64,000 nt of DNA from Pseudomonas sp. DG56-2 (GCF_004803755.1 NZ_CP032311.1:2620501-2684500), one strand, 5' to 3'. Shown: positions 1-10,600, numbered from the stretch's first letter. The notes: generated by a model from the letters alone, not told the origin. Numbers and translations: made by a program.

Positions 1-403
1 CCGGATCGGTGGGCGCCAGTATTGCCGCAACCAACAGCGACAGTCCCCATGACCACTGCAACCACAGGTGCAACACCAGGCACAGGCCGGCGATGCTGAT
101 CAGCATCAGCGGCCCCGCCAGCCCCAGAACCACCCGCCACATGCGGCGGCTGAAGGCCAGACGCAGTTTGAGACCGCAGACAAACAGCGAAAACAACAGG
201 GCAATTTGCGTCAGGTGTTCCAACCATGGCGCTGCCTGGACGACGTTCAGTTGCAACACACCCAACCCCGCAGGGCCGATGGCGACACCCAGGATCAGGC
301 ACACCGCAGACGTGGTGACCGGCATCCAGCGCAAATAGGAGGAGGTCAGTGCCAGCACCAGCAGTACCGCACCCAGTACCGCCATCCAGAGTAAAAAACT
401 CAT
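1..403 (-). CDS. cation:proton antiporter (NhaP/CPA1-type), N-terminal part, cut by window edge
   Basis: A reading frame opens at an ATG (403-401, minus strand) and stays open to base 1, so the gene continues off the left edge. The visible 134 residues are strongly hydrophobic, with about four membrane segments, starting MSFLLWMAVLGAVLL. The fragment ends in the sequence AAILAPTDP, which matches the TDP motif of the ion-binding core of CPA1/NhaP sodium/proton antiporters. Such proteins exchange Na+ or K+ for H+ across the inner membrane. The ion cannot be told from this fragment. No neighbour suggests a special role. Confidence 0.75.
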   Translation of the reverse strand, partial: MSFLLWMAVLGAVLLVLALTSSYLRWMPVTTSAVCLILGVAIGPAGLGVLQLNVVQAAPWLEHLTQIALLFSLFVCGLKLRLAFSRRMWRVVLGLAGPLMLISIAGLCLVLHLWLQWSWGLSLLVAAILAPTDP

Positions 404-581
404 CACGCCACCCCACGTGGCCGGGTACAGGTATTTGTCTATTCGAGCCGGTGGGGTGAATGGGGTTCAACGTATTGGGCAGGTCGGTGTGAAAAAAGCT
501 GAACCTATGCGGATCGACGTGGCTCAGAACTGATAGCGGTAACCGAAGTGTTTCAGGAATCCCTTCAATGAGGAACGTTTC

Positions 582-1100
582 ATGATGAATACTTGCTTGC
601 GTACCGGGGCCTTTGCATTGGCCCTCACCCTGGCTGGCGCCGTGCATGCAGCCCAGGATGCCGACGACTTTGTCGAGGATGCCTCGGCCAAAGGCGTTGC
701 CGAAGTCGAAGCTGGCAAACTGGCCCAGGAAAAGGGCACCACCAGTGACGTCAAAGCGTTCGCGGACATGATGGTCAAGGACCACAGCGCCGCCAACGAG
801 AAACTCAGGAAGCTGGCCACCAGCAAGGATATCGAGGTTTCTACCGAGGCTGACCTGATCGACAAGGCCAAGGCCATGATCCTTGAGCTGCGCGGTGCCA
901 AGTCGTTCGATCAGGCGTACGCCAATAACCAGGTCAAGGCGCACGAATCGGCCGTCGAATTGTTCCAGGAATACGCCAAGGACGGTAAGGATGCAGAACT
1001 GAAGGCCTTCGCAACCGAGGCCTTGCCAACCTTGCAGGCCCACCTGCAAAAAGCCAAGGCCCTGGCAGCCGCGCATGGCGGTGATGCAGCCAAGCCATAA
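582..1100 (+). CDS. DUF4142 domain exported protein
   Basis: 172 residues with a cleavable signal peptide (cut after about residue 24, AGAVHA/A). The rest is a helical, Lys/Glu/Ala-rich DUF4142 domain, the ferritin-like periplasmic fold with the typical FADMMVKDHSAAN segment. A ribosome site AGGA lies at 571-574, 7 bases before the first of two adjacent ATGs (582 or 585). DUF4142 proteins are periplasmic or outer-membrane associated and often stress induced, but their biochemical role is not established. The gene stands alone and is followed by a hairpin. Confidence 0.85.
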   Translation: MMNTCLRTGAFALALTLAGAVHAAQDADDFVEDASAKGVAEVEAGKLAQEKGTTSDVKAFADMMVKDHSAANEKLRKLATSKDIEVSTEADLIDKAKAMILELRGAKSFDQAYANNQVKAHESAVELFQEYAKDGKDAELKAFATEALPTLQAHLQKAKALAAAHGGDAAKP

Positions 1101-1114
1101 CGTGCTCTGAGAGT

Positions 1115-1135
1115 GGGTCGTCCGCTGGGCGGCCC
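1115..1135 (+). terminator. hairpin after the DUF4142 gene
   Basis: Nine-base GC-rich stem (1115-1123 with 1127-1135, including two G-T pairs) with a 3-base loop, followed by only a short T run (GTTTC). It lies 14 bases after the stop codon. It could be a weak rho-independent terminator or an mRNA-stabilising hairpin. Confidence 0.5.
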
Positions 1136-1168
1136 GTTTCAGCGCACCCTGCTTGCAGGTACACCGTG

Positions 1169-1597
1169 ATGAATAGCCAAGCTATCTTTTTGAGTGCCCT
1201 GATGTTGGTCAGTGGTGCAAGTTTTGGTTCAGCCTGCGAGGTACGCACCCGCTCGCAAAGCGAGGCGATCCCCAGCATTGAATCGCATACCTGTTACCGG
1301 TTCACCAAGGTTGCCGATGATGCCATTGATTGGTCGTGCAGCAACGAAAGCAAGGAGATGCTCACCAGTGACAAGCGTCGGGTAGAGCAATGCGCGAATC
1401 ATTCCGTTGCCACCTGCACCGCGACCCTAACCCAGGAAAGCCTGGCCAATCCCCATGCCACCAGCAAGGCGCCGGGGCACGATAGCCCAGCGATACCGCA
1501 GGGGGCGCAGGTGGTGACCTACTACTACGACTCGACCCAGTTAAAGCAGCTGCGCAAGGACTGCGAGAGTGCGGGTGGGCGCTGGCAAGCGCCATGA
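1169..1597 (+). CDS. hypothetical exported cysteine-rich protein
   Basis: About 142 residues beginning with a signal peptide (MNSQAIFLSALMLVSGASFG) and followed by a cysteine-containing mature part (Cys in ACEV, HTCYR, WSCSN, EQCAN, ATCTA, KDCES). The cysteine pattern suggests a disulfide-bonded periplasmic or secreted protein. I recognise no family. ATG 1169 is chosen because AGGT at 1157-1160 is well spaced; a GTG at 1166 is an in-frame alternative. It is one of a run of small exported proteins. Confidence 0.65.
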   Translation: MNSQAIFLSALMLVSGASFGSACEVRTRSQSEAIPSIESHTCYRFTKVADDAIDWSCSNESKEMLTSDKRRVEQCANHSVATCTATLTQESLANPHATSKAPGHDSPAIPQGAQVVTYYYDSTQLKQLRKDCESAGGRWQAP

Positions 1598-1677
1598 GCG
1601 GCACTTTTCAGAATCTGCGGGCTCTATTCATCCCAAGGCGGTGCTGATTCCCGACGCTGCCAGAGAGTCCGGGCCCG

Positions 1678-2430
1678 GTGCCGATGGTTGAGAGTTACCC
1701 CGATCGATCCACGCCATTATGGCGTCAAGCGCTACTGTTTGCGCTGCTGGCAGGTTGTGCCAGTGGTTGCAGTCAGCAGCAGGGGCGCGATATTGCCGCC
1801 CAGTTCAGTCAAGGCTCGCCCCGGGAGTTGTTTCAGACGAGCGTAGACCGCATGGCCACCCTGAGCATGCGTGACAACCTGCAAAGTCTCTATCTGTTGA
1901 TGAACAAGCTCTATCGGCGTAACCCCAGCCAGTGGCGTCTGTCCGGCTATGTCGATGCCTCCACGGCCGAGCGCCAGATTCGCCAGGCCATCGAGCAGCG
2001 TCAGGCGCTGCCGCAATTGGGTGAGCGCCGCGACCTTGCCGCCCTGAGCTATGCCTTGGGTCCTGAGTTCAAGGGCGACCGCGTCGGTGCATTCATTTAT
2101 GCCATCGGCAGCATGCTGGTGACCGCGCACGGTGGCCGCACCGAATTCTTCATCACTGACACCATCGACCCGCTGTTTGTGAACAACGCCGCGCGCAACA
2201 TCGAGAAAGCCACCTGGATGCTCAGCCAGCGCCAGGACGCCAACGGCGTGTTATTGCTGTTTTCCAATGAGATATCCGAGGAGGGCAGCAACCTGAGTTT
2301 CGCCGTGGAGTTTGGCAAGGTCGTCGCGCGCCTGGACCTTTTAGCGCAAATGTTGGATGAACGGTATCGGAGAATTGGCCTCAACTACGCGCAAAGCTTG
2401 CTGTTGATGAACTTTCTGCCAGTGCAGTGA
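1678..2430 (+). CDS. hypothetical lipoprotein
   Basis: 250 residues. The N-terminus has a hydrophobic stretch ending in LLAGCASGC, which fits a lipobox (LAGC), so the protein is probably lipidated. The mature part is predicted soluble and contains no motif I recognise. GTG 1678 fits the GAGAG ribosome site at 1663-1667; ATG 1684 is an in-frame alternative. The helical sequence with an RDLAALSYALGPEFKGDR segment looks like a conserved Pseudomonas protein of unknown function. Confidence 0.6.
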   Translation: MPMVESYPDRSTPLWRQALLFALLAGCASGCSQQQGRDIAAQFSQGSPRELFQTSVDRMATLSMRDNLQSLYLLMNKLYRRNPSQWRLSGYVDASTAERQIRQAIEQRQALPQLGERRDLAALSYALGPEFKGDRVGAFIYAIGSMLVTAHGGRTEFFITDTIDPLFVNNAARNIEKATWMLSQRQDANGVLLLFSNEISEEGSNLSFAVEFGKVVARLDLLAQMLDERYRRIGLNYAQSLLLMNFLPVQ

Positions 2431-2496
2431 CAGGGAACTCCAAGGTCGTAGCGAGCATCCTACTTGTTGTAGGAACCCATAACCGGAGGCACCATC

Positions 2497-2814
2497 ATGC
2501 GCCGTTTACTGATCGCTTCTTCGCTCATTCTTTGCTTGCCGCTGGGCAGTGCCCTGGCCGGTGTCGACGCCGGTGATGTAGCCACCTCGGCGGGCGTTTC
2601 TGCATCGTTGTATTCGACCTTCAAGGATGACAAACGCATCATCCCGGCGCGTGACGATGCTTCCTCGTTCATTGCCAGTGGCGGCACCATTCGGGGCGTG
2701 TACCTGGAGTCGATGATGCAGCGCGTTCGTCAGGAAAACCCCGATTTACGCGCCAGTGACGAGGAAATTGCCCGGGCAATCCTGCTTCAGGATGAACCTG
2801 GCGGCGAGCGCTGA
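2497..2814 (+). CDS. DUF2388 exported protein
   Basis: 105 residues with a signal peptide (cut after ALA, about residue 22). The mature sequence shows DUF2388 hallmarks: a Ser/Thr-rich start (VATSAGVSASLYSTF), then ARDDASSFIASGGTIRGVYLE, written here as ARDDASSF and SGGTIRGVYLES, and a C-terminal ASDEEIARAIL. This family is largely confined to Pseudomonas, usually in small periplasmic proteins. Its function is unknown. GGAGG-type ribosome site (CCGGAGGC) lies just before the ATG. Confidence 0.8.
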   Translation: MRRLLIASSLILCLPLGSALAGVDAGDVATSAGVSASLYSTFKDDKRIIPARDDASSFIASGGTIRGVYLESMMQRVRQENPDLRASDEEIARAILLQDEPGGER

Positions 2815-2860
2815 ACTATTCTTGTATGAGCCGCCGTTCACCCAGGAATCGGAGCTCATC

Positions 2861-3310
2861 ATGTACAGAATATCGCCGCTCGGCCTTTGCTTGGTCGCCT
2901 CCCTTGTCAGCCTCCAGGCATCGGCCGAAACCGTTGTTCCCCTCAACGGCCAAAGCTCACAGCAGATCCAGATGGACACCAGTGAATGCCAGAACAGCGC
3001 CAATAGTGCCTCGACCTCGGCCCCTGTTACCGGGGGGCGGGTGAAAGGCGCAGCAGTGGGGGCTGCTGCCGGAGCGGTGGGGGCTCAGGTGCGGGGCAAC
3101 CAGCATGACGAGGTCTACGACCGCGTCGACGATGACGTTAAGCAGGACTACCGGCAAAACCGCGCCAAAGAAACCGCCGCAGCCGGCATGGTGGTCGGTG
3201 GCTCGCGGCAACGCCAGGAGCGCCGGGCCCAGCGCAACAGCAGTGAGTCAACCCATGCCTCGGCATACACTAGCTGCCTGCAGGGTAAAGGCTACCAAGT
3301 CACACCCTGA
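2861..3310 (+). CDS. glycine-zipper exported protein
   Basis: 149 residues from ATG 2861, which has a GGAGC ribosome site. An upstream in-frame extension to 2756 would overlap the preceding gene and bury the signal peptide, so it is rejected. The signal peptide ends near ASA/E. A glycine-zipper segment (GAAVGAAAGAVGAQVRG, about residues 61-77) is followed by a charged stretch with RQRQERRAQ. The C-terminus ends in YTSCLQGKGYQV, a signature of YMGG-like outer-membrane-associated proteins. Function unknown. Confidence 0.7.
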   Translation: MYRISPLGLCLVASLVSLQASAETVVPLNGQSSQQIQMDTSECQNSANSASTSAPVTGGRVKGAAVGAAAGAVGAQVRGNQHDEVYDRVDDDVKQDYRQNRAKETAAAGMVVGGSRQRQERRAQRNSSESTHASAYTSCLQGKGYQVTP

Positions 3311-3329
3311 TTGATACTGGCGCGTTGCG

Positions 3330-3926
3330 TTACCAGCCTTTTACCCCGTGCATATCGGGCAATTTGTGGGCGATGCCTTTGTGGCAGTCGATACACGTGG
3401 CTTCGCCCTTGGCCAGAGAGGTAGAGTGCATGGCGGCGGCACGCTTGCTCTGGCGCGTGAAGTCCATGAACTCGAAGTTGTGGCAGTTGCGGCATTCGCG
3501 CGAGTCGTTGGCCTTGAGCCTGGCCCATTCGTGCTCGGCCAGCTCACGGCGCATGGCAACGAATTTGTCACGGGTATCGATGGTGCCGAAGATTTTCCCC
3601 CACACTTCCTTGGACGCCTGCATCTTGCGCGCGATTTTATGTGTCCACTCATGGGGCACATGGCAGTCCGGGCAACTGGCGCGAACGCCGGAGCGGTTGC
3701 TGTAGTGAATGGTGTCCTTGAGCTCGACAAACACGTTGTCGCGCATTTCATGACATGACACGCAGAATTTTTCGGTGTTGGTCAATTCCAGCGCAGTGTT
3801 GAAACCTCCCCAGAAAATGATCCCGGCAATAAAGCCACCCAAGGTCAGGAAACCCAGGCTGAAATACACGCTGGGTCGACAAAGGATACCCCAGTACTCC
3901 TTAAGCAGGGCGAAGAGTGCTTTCAT
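3330..3926 (-). CDS. napC: NapC, tetraheme c-type cytochrome, quinol dehydrogenase of periplasmic nitrate reductase
   Basis: 198 residues, the usual NapC/NirT size. One N-terminal membrane anchor (about residues 20-42) is followed by four heme sites: CVSCH, CPDCH, CRNCH and CIDCH. NapC takes electrons from the membrane quinol pool and passes them to NapB in the periplasm. It starts at ATG 3926 with an AGGAGG ribosome site and follows napB by 9 bases. It is the last gene of napEDABC; no napF, napG or napH is present here. Confidence 0.95.
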   Translation of the reverse strand: MKALFALLKEYWGILCRPSVYFSLGFLTLGGFIAGIIFWGGFNTALELTNTEKFCVSCHEMRDNVFVELKDTIHYSNRSGVRASCPDCHVPHEWTHKIARKMQASKEVWGKIFGTIDTRDKFVAMRRELAEHEWARLKANDSRECRNCHNFEFMDFTRQSKRAAAMHSTSLAKGEATCIDCHKGIAHKLPDMHGVKGW

Positions 3927-3935
3927 GGCGCCTCC

Positions 3936-4421
3936 TTAAGGTTTTTTAGCGGCGTTGGCGTCGTCTTGCAGAATTTTATCTATGTTTTCGAAGCTATTGC
4001 CTACCAGCGGCTGTATCTCTTTCTGCGGTACATGGCACTGGTTACAGAAGTAGCGCCGAGGCGACACGGCTGCCAGCGGCTGGCCATCGCGGTCCATGTA
4101 ATGGGTGATGCTGATCATCGTCGCCTGACTCTTGGCACTGTTGGCGCGGCTGTGGCACGACAGACACTTGTTGCTGTTCTTATCGATCTGATAGCCGCGA
4201 ATGGTGTGCGGAATGGTCGGCGGTTGGTCCGGGTAGTTGCGCTCGCGCTTGAGGTCCTTGTTTTCATCATTGGCAATCGCTGCTGCCGGCATGCTTTGGG
4301 TCAGCGTGCCGCCTGGGCGACGGCCGTCCGGCCCGGGTGCATCGAGCGGGTAGTCGATATCGCCAGCGATGGCCACGCCAATCACGGCAAGCAGGCACAA
4401 CGGCAAGATTCGAAAGGTCAT
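3936..4421 (-). CDS. napB: NapB, diheme cytochrome subunit of periplasmic nitrate reductase
   Basis: 161 residues from ATG 4421. This start is chosen because GAGGAGC lies just upstream and a signal peptide (MTFRILPLCLLAVIGVAIAG) follows; the frame is open further upstream but overlaps napA. There are two heme sites, CLSCH and CNQCH, with the NapB-typical order MPPTIPH-like segment then heme sites. NapB forms a complex with NapA in the periplasm and relays electrons from NapC. It starts 11 bases after the napA stop. Confidence 0.95.
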   Translation of the reverse strand: MTFRILPLCLLAVIGVAIAGDIDYPLDAPGPDGRRPGGTLTQSMPAAAIANDENKDLKRERNYPDQPPTIPHTIRGYQIDKNSNKCLSCHSRANSAKSQATMISITHYMDRDGQPLAAVSPRRYFCNQCHVPQKEIQPLVGNSFENIDKILQDDANAAKKP

Positions 4422-4432
4422 GACGATGCTCC

Positions 4433-6937
4433 TCAGGCCACGCTGATCAACTCGATTCGTATGGCGCATTTCTTGTAGTCGGTCTGCTTGGAGATCGGAT
4501 CGGTGGCATCGAGCGTGACCTTGTTGATCAGCTTGTTGGCATCGAAGAACGGCACGAACACCAGCCCTTGTGGCGGCTTGTTGCGCCCGCGGGTTTCGAT
4601 CCGCGCGCGGATTTCGCCGCGCCGACTGATCAGCTTCACTTCACTGCCGCGTCGTGCATTCAAGGCCTTGGCGTCATCCGGGTGCATGTACACCAAAGCC
4701 GCTGGAACGGCCCTGTACAACTCTTCTACCCGTTGGGTCATGCTGCCGGTATGCCAATGCTCGAGCACACGGCCGGTACTGAGCCAGAACGGGTATTCGG
4801 CGTCCGGGACTTCGGCGGGTGGCTCGTAGGGCAGGGCAAATATGATCGCTTTTTTGTCCGGGTAGCCGTAGAACTGCACGCCGCTGCCCGCTTCGACGTA
4901 AGGGTCGGTGCCCTCGCGGTAGCGCCAGCGCGTTTCCTTGCCATCCACCACCGGCCAGCGCAGGCCGCGCTCGCGGTGATAAAGGTCGAACGGTGCCAGG
5001 TCATGACCATGGCCACGGCCAAACTGTGCGTATTCTTCAAACAGACCCTTTTGCAGGTAAAAGCCGAAGGCCTTGGCTTCATCGTTCTTGTACCCGGCTT
5101 CAAGTTGCTCGACGGGGAACTGGTCTACCTGCCCGTTCTTGTACAGCACCTCATACAGGGTCTTGCCTTTGTACGCCGGTGCCTTGGCCAGCAGCTCGGC
5201 AGGCCAGACTTCATCGGTGGTGAAGCGTTTGGAGAACTCGACCAGTTGCCACAAGTCGGATTTGGCCTCACCGGGTGCGCTGACCAATTGGTGCCAGAAC
5301 TGGGTACGGCGCTCGGCATTGCCAAAAGCACCTTCCTTTTCCACCCACATGGCGCTGGGCAGAATGAGGTCGGCGGCCTGGGCCGATACCGTGGGGTATA
5401 CATCGGAGACGATGACGAAGTTCTCCGGCTTGCGCCAACCGGGCAGTACCTCCTGCATGATGTTCGGGCCGGCGTGCATATTGTTGCTGCACTGGGTCCA
5501 GTACACGTTGAGCACCCCATCCTTGAGCATGCGGCTCTGCTGCACGGCATGAAAGCCAATTTTTTCCTCAATGGTGCCGGCAGGCAGCTTCCAGATTTTC
5601 TCCGCGCTTGCCCGGTGCTTGGGGTTGGTGACAACAAGGTCGGCAGGCAAACGGTGGGAGAACGTGCCGACTTCGCGCGCAGTGCCGCAGGCAGAGGGTT
5701 GGCCGGTCAGCGAGAAGGGACTGTTGCCCGGCTCGCTGATCTTGCCGGTGAGCAGGTGGATGTTATAGATCAGGTTGTTGGCCCAAACCCCACGGGTATG
5801 CTGGTTGAAACCCATGGTCCAGAACGACACTACTTTGCGTTTGGGGTCGGCGTACAACTCGGCCAGGGCCTTGAGCCGTTCAGCGGGTACGCCGGACTCC
5901 TGGGCAGTGCGCTCAAGGGTATAGGGGCGAACGAAGGCGGCGAACTGTTCGAAGTCGATATCACTCCAGGTATTGGCCTTGTCGGCGTTCTTGGCTTTGG
6001 TCTCCAGAGGGTTGTCGGGGCGCAGGCCGTAGCCGATGTCATCGGCGCCCTTGGCGAAGCGCGTATGCTTGCTGACGAAGTCCTTGTTGACCGCGCCGCT
6101 TTCAATGATGTGGTTGGCGATGTAGTTGAGAATCAGCAGGTCGGTCTGCGGCTTGAACACCATGGGAATGTCGGCCAGTTCGAAACTGCGGTGCTCGAAG
6201 GTAGACAGCACCGCGACTTTTACCTGCGGCTGGCTCAAGCGCCGGTCGGTTACCCGACTCCACAGAATCGGGTGCATCTCGGCCATGTTCGAGCCCCACA
6301 GTACAAACGCATCAGTGGCCTCGATATCGTCGTAACAGCCCATCGGCTCATCCATGCCGAAGGTGCGCATGAAGCCCATGACGGCCGAGGCCATGCAGTG
6401 ACGTGCATTGGGGTCGATGTTGTTGCTGCGAAAGCCCGCTTTCATCAGCTTGTTGGCCGCGTAGCCTTCCCACACCGTCCATTGCCCCGAGCCGAACATG
6501 CCGACCGAGCTTGGGCCTTTGTTTTTCAGGGCTTCCTTGAACTTTGCCGCCATGATGTCGAAGGCTTTTTCCCAACTGATCGGCTGAAATTCGCCCTGTT
6601 TGTCGTACTGCCCGTCCTTCATGCGCAGCAGCGGTTGGGTCAGGCGATCATTGCCATACATGATCTTCGACAGGAAGTAGCCTTTGACGCAGTTCAACCC
6701 ACGGTTGACCTCGGCTTTGACATCACCGTGGGTAGCGACCACGCGGTTGTCACGGGTGGCGACCATTACGCTGCAGCCGGTGCCGCAGAAGCGGCAGGGC
6801 GCCTTGTTCCACTCCAGGGTGACCATATCGGCTTCGGTGATCAGGTTGCTGGCGGTGCTGTAGATGGGCAGGCCAGCCGCTGCTGCAGCAATGGCTGCGG
6901 CCTGGGCCTTGGCGAACTCACGGCGGGTCATGCTCAT
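4433..6937 (-). CDS. napA: NapA, catalytic subunit of periplasmic nitrate reductase
   Basis: 834 residues, full length for NapA. Twin-arginine signal [10 protein letters not shown] at residues 3-12 directs folded export. Cys48, Cys51, Cys55 and Cys83 hold the [4Fe-4S] cluster, and Cys181 (NARHCMASA) is the expected molybdenum ligand of the bis-MGD cofactor. The enzyme reduces nitrate to nitrite in the periplasm with electrons from NapB. Its start overlaps the napD stop by 4 bases, matching NapD's role as its Tat chaperone. No truncation is seen. Confidence 0.97.
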   Translation of the reverse strand: MSMTRREFAKAQAAAIAAAAAGLPIYSTASNLITEADMVTLEWNKAPCRFCGTGCSVMVATRDNRVVATHGDVKAEVNRGLNCVKGYFLSKIMYGNDRLTQPLLRMKDGQYDKQGEFQPISWEKAFDIMAAKFKEALKNKGPSSVGMFGSGQWTVWEGYAANKLMKAGFRSNNIDPNARHCMASAVMGFMRTFGMDEPMGCYDDIEATDAFVLWGSNMAEMHPILWSRVTDRRLSQPQVKVAVLSTFEHRSFELADIPMVFKPQTDLLILNYIANHIIESGAVNKDFVSKHTRFAKGADDIGYGLRPDNPLETKAKNADKANTWSDIDFEQFAAFVRPYTLERTAQESGVPAERLKALAELYADPKRKVVSFWTMGFNQHTRGVWANNLIYNIHLLTGKISEPGNSPFSLTGQPSACGTAREVGTFSHRLPADLVVTNPKHRASAEKIWKLPAGTIEEKIGFHAVQQSRMLKDGVLNVYWTQCSNNMHAGPNIMQEVLPGWRKPENFVIVSDVYPTVSAQAADLILPSAMWVEKEGAFGNAERRTQFWHQLVSAPGEAKSDLWQLVEFSKRFTTDEVWPAELLAKAPAYKGKTLYEVLYKNGQVDQFPVEQLEAGYKNDEAKAFGFYLQKGLFEEYAQFGRGHGHDLAPFDLYHRERGLRWPVVDGKETRWRYREGTDPYVEAGSGVQFYGYPDKKAIIFALPYEPPAEVPDAEYPFWLSTGRVLEHWHTGSMTQRVEELYRAVPAALVYMHPDDAKALNARRGSEVKLISRRGEIRARIETRGRNKPPQGLVFVPFFDANKLINKVTLDATDPISKQTDYKKCAIRIELISVA

Positions 6938-7194
6938 TCGGCTTCTCCTGCAGGGTCGAGGAGTTCGTGATAGATCAACGCCGCATTCAGCACGCCGGGC
7001 AAATTGTTGATCTGGTCAATGCGTTGCAGAATCTGATGTTCATTCGCTGTTTCAAGTACCACCACCAATTTTCCGGCGGCACTTTCCTGATGCAATTCCA
7101 GGCCGTCAAGCAGGCGCAAGTTAACTTTTACCACTTCCAGCAATTGCGGACGGGCAAGTACCACAAGGCTGGCAATATGTAGCGTTTCGTCCAT
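6934..7194 (-). CDS. napD: NapD, chaperone for NapA maturation
   Basis: About 86 residues from ATG 7194, chosen for its GGAGC ribosome site and because homologues begin near [12 protein letters not shown]; the frame extends upstream to 7227. The ferredoxin-like fold family NapD binds the NapA Tat signal and delays export until the cofactor is loaded. It overlaps napA by ATGA, consistent with coupled translation. Confidence 0.92.
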   Translation of the reverse strand: MDETLHIASLVVLARPQLLEVVKVNLRLLDGLELHQESAAGKLVVVLETANEHQILQRIDQINNLPGVLNAALIYHELLDPAGEAE

Positions 7195-7227
7195 GCACTG
7201 GCTCCAACAGACACTAAAAAATGCCAA

Positions 7228-7395
7228 TCAATTAGGCGGCCCGGGTGGTCCGTAGAGCATTTGTAAAAACCAGATGATGAAGCCGTAGCCACCGACGATA
7301 GCCACCGATAGCAAGGGGAACAGGCAGGCGACGAGGAAGATGAACAGCAACGCCTCTTTGCGACGCACAGGTTTTTGTTCTTCAGCCGATGGCAT
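7228..7395 (-). CDS. napE: NapE, small membrane protein of the nap operon
   Basis: 55 residues from ATG 7395, preceded by GGAGAG; an upstream in-frame ATG at 7440 is less likely. One or two hydrophobic segments (LLFIFLVACLFPLLSVAIVG and a following FIIWFL) fit NapE/TorE family single-pass proteins. Function is unclear. It is the first gene of the minus-strand nap operon. I found no clear FNR or NarL box in the 247 bases upstream. Confidence 0.88.
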   Translation of the reverse strand: MPSAEEQKPVRRKEALLFIFLVACLFPLLSVAIVGGYGFIIWFLQMLYGPPGPPN

Positions 7396-7642
7396 GGAAC
7401 GCTCTCCAGGCAGACCTGGATTTAGAGTAGACCTACTCACCTGACGCGGCTAACCGCAGCCCTTTAAATAGACAAAAGGCTTTAAGCACCGAGCCAGGAA
7501 GTTTGGATAACAGGCGGCGCCTTAATAATGTAAATACTAGTTATTTGTATCAGCGTTGGCTTTCAAGAAAATACATCAGGCGTGAGAAATGCACAGGGCC
7601 CGAACAAGTCGGGCCCTGGCATGAGGATAAACAGGACATGAG
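7396..7642. other. intergenic region: napE promoter side and autotransporter 3' end
   Basis: This gene-free stretch separates the autotransporter stop from napE. It holds the hairpin at 7594-7618 and an AT-rich block (about 7525-7560) that is the likely nap promoter area. No recognisable FNR, NarL or sigma-54 site was found by eye. Confidence 0.4.
7594..7618 (-). terminator. terminator-like hairpin after autotransporter 1
   Basis: Perfect 10-base stem (CAGGGCCCGA with its complement) and a 5-base loop, 25 bases after the autotransporter stop in minus-strand direction. Only three T residues follow within reach, so termination may be weak. Confidence 0.6.
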
Positions 7643-10600
7643 TCAGAACTTGACCTTGATGCCAAGGATGCCTTCATAGCCATGGCTGTCGCTGTCCAAA
7701 CCTTTCTCGTAACCGCCAGATACATGGATGGTGGTTGTTTCGCTGACCTGATAGTCCACGCCCAGGTTCAGCTCGGTCCAGGTTCCGCCCATGTCGGTAG
7801 TGAAGGGGATAAAACCATCGTTTGATGAGAACTCGGTTTTCGGCTGGCTCTTGAACTCGTGCCAGACGCTGGGGCGTATCCACAGATTGGTACGGTGCAA
7901 TTTACCCTTGCCGTCTTCACGGAACAGGTCCTTGTCGATGCGCACCCCGAGGCGCCCGGTCAGGGAATCGACGTCTTCAAAGCGCACATCGGCGGCGGCG
8001 TCGTGGCTGTCGTTGATTTTGATCTTGCTGACAATCACCTGGGCTTGTGGCTCGATCTTCAGCGATTCGTCCTTGTTCAGCTTGAACGGGTAACCGGCCT
8101 CCAGCGAGGCGGTAATGCCCTTGCCCTTGGTTTTCAACCGCGGCAGGTCATCAGGGTGGGCCTGGATATCGAAGTGGTTGAATTGCAACACGCCATCCAG
8201 GTACCAACCTGCAGCACCGTAGTGGGTCCAGTAACCACCGAGGCCAGTGGCGCGCACCTTGGCATCGCCTGCGGCACTGCCGTCGGTGTGTTCGACATCT
8301 CCGGCGATCTTGCCAGCAGACAGCGACAGGCCGGCCTGATTGGAGCTGCCGTCGGTGTCTTCACTGTGGTACAGGTCGATACCCACCTGAAAAGCTTGCT
8401 GGCTGTAGTCGACGCTACTGCCATTGCCCAGGCTCTGATCGCCCTGGCCATAGATCAATCGGCCCCAGCCCAGCGATGGGCCGTAGTCGCTTTGCGCCTC
8501 GTTTGGCAACGGATCGACGGCGTTGCGCACCTCTTCGCCCATACGCTCATGCAGGGTATCGACCAGCATGCGGCTGTAGCGCAGGGTCATGCCGGGAATG
8601 GCGCTGTACAACGAGGTTTCCGGGCGGTAGTTGGGCACCTGGCGTGCGGGTTGTGGGGTAGGGGGGACTACCACGGGCGGCACCACGACGGGAGGCACTA
8701 TCACTGGAGGAACTACCACGGGGGGCTTATCCACGGGCTTGTCGATGGGGTCCACAGGTTTCGGATCGTCATCGTCATCATCGTCGGGGTCAGGTTGCGG
8801 TTTTGGATCGACAGGCACCGCGTCCTGGGTCGAGCGCAGATACCATGCCTGAGCGTTGCTGTCATCGAGGCTGGCGCGATGCAAGGTGTATTCATAGGGG
8901 CCTGCCTTGACCCGACTGAGCAATCTGAACGCTTGCGCCTGAGTGGTGCCGCCATTGATTGCATCGACGACCTGAATACCATTGCCGCGGGTCAAAGCAC
9001 CGGGGCCGCCGGTGTTCTTGATCTGCAGATTGCTGCTGCCGCTGGCCTGGCCGCCATCGATCACCAGTTTGTCCGACGGCGACTGGTCGTCGTAGAGATA
9101 AGTATTGAGGGCAATGGTGCCGTTATTGCCTTGGTAGCGGTTAACAGTGAGGGTTTTGTAACCGCTGCCGACCGGGGCGCTGAAGTCGATCAGGCTGTTG
9201 TCGTTGCCAAGGCTGCTGAGGTTCGAGTTGCCGGTGAGCTTCCACAAGCTGGTATCGCTCATGCTCAGGGTCGAGGTGCTGTCCTGGGCGGTGGTAGCGG
9301 CACCGTTGACCTGGGAACTGCTCAGGTTGATGGTGGCAAGGCCCGGCGCTGTTGCACCGGCGTCGACATGCAGCCAATGGCCGCTGCCGCCAGCGATTAC
9401 ATCCTCCAGATCAGCCTCGGCAACGCCGTCAATCGCCAGGGTTGCGCCTTGCTGGTTGTGCAGTACGCTGCTGCGCACATCGGCCTTGCTCACGGCAACG
9501 TCGCTGCCTTGCAGGTACAGCGCCGATGCATCGCTACCGGCGGCGCTGACGGTGGTTTGCTCGGCGCTCAACTGGCCACCCTCTTTGACCAGCATCCCGT
9601 GCGCATCCGCACCCTGGGTAATGATGCTGGCCTGCGACAGGATCGCTGCGCTGGGTGAGCTGTTCACCAGAACACCGTGAGCGCCCGAACCGCTGGTGCT
9701 GGCGACTGTGTTCGCGGCATGTAACTGGCCACCGCGCTCAGCGTGCAGGGCTGCCGAATTGTCACCCAAGGTACGGATGCTGGAATCCCTCAGGTCCAGG
9801 GTTGCGGTCTGGCTGTCCTTGAAGTTGCGGCTCACTCGAGCACCGCTGGCATTGGCACCCAGGGTCTGGACGGTGACGCTGTTGGCTTCGAGTACAACGT
9901 TGCCGGGTTTGATCCCGCCGACACCCGCGTACAGGCCAATGGAGCGGTCGCCTTCGGTTTTTACCGACACGCCATTGAGCTGCATACTGCCGCCGTCATC
10001 CACGGCGGCCCCATAGGCTTGCGAGCCTTGGGTGAGCAAGTGAGTGCCGTTGGCAATCAGCATGGCCCCTTCATTGCGCGAAACCAGGGCATGGGGAAAG
10101 GTCAGGTTCGATTGCACTGGCGAGCCATTGCCGCGGGTGGTCACCGTGCCGCCGTTCAGCGTCACCTTGGCGTTCTGGTTAGCGACCACACCGATGGCAT
10201 TGTCGTCGCCGGAGGTATAAACGTTGACGTTATCAGCGTTGACCGTGGCGTTGCCTGCGCTGATCCCGGTGGCATAGTTGCCCTGGGTGCTGACGCTGGC
10301 GTTGCTGATCTGGATGTCCGCGCCGTCGCCTGCGCTAATGCCAAAACTGGATTTCGGCGTGGTGCGTATCTGGCTGCCGCTGAGCACCAGGCGCGATCCC
10401 GCGCCCTCGACCAGGACACCGGGAGCCCAGGGACCGTTGGCATTGAGCGCATCCACGGTAATTTTGCTGTTGTCTACCTGTGCCTGGGCGCCAGCAACAA
10501 TGTTCAGGCCGATGGAACGCGCACCGAACACCGATAGGTCGCTGTTGGAGATCTGTGCCTGGCTGCCGGAGCCTTCGACTGACACCCCATGACCAAAGGT

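Noticed and set aside
4568..6970. 800-residue open frame on the plus strand opposite napA
   Set aside because: It mirrors a complete napA with all its motifs. Long antisense frames are common in GC-rich coding DNA, and this one has no domain or ribosome site.
7396..7590. FNR box for the nap operon
   Set aside because: No TTGAT-N4-ATCAA-like sequence found; nearest AT-rich segments do not fit.
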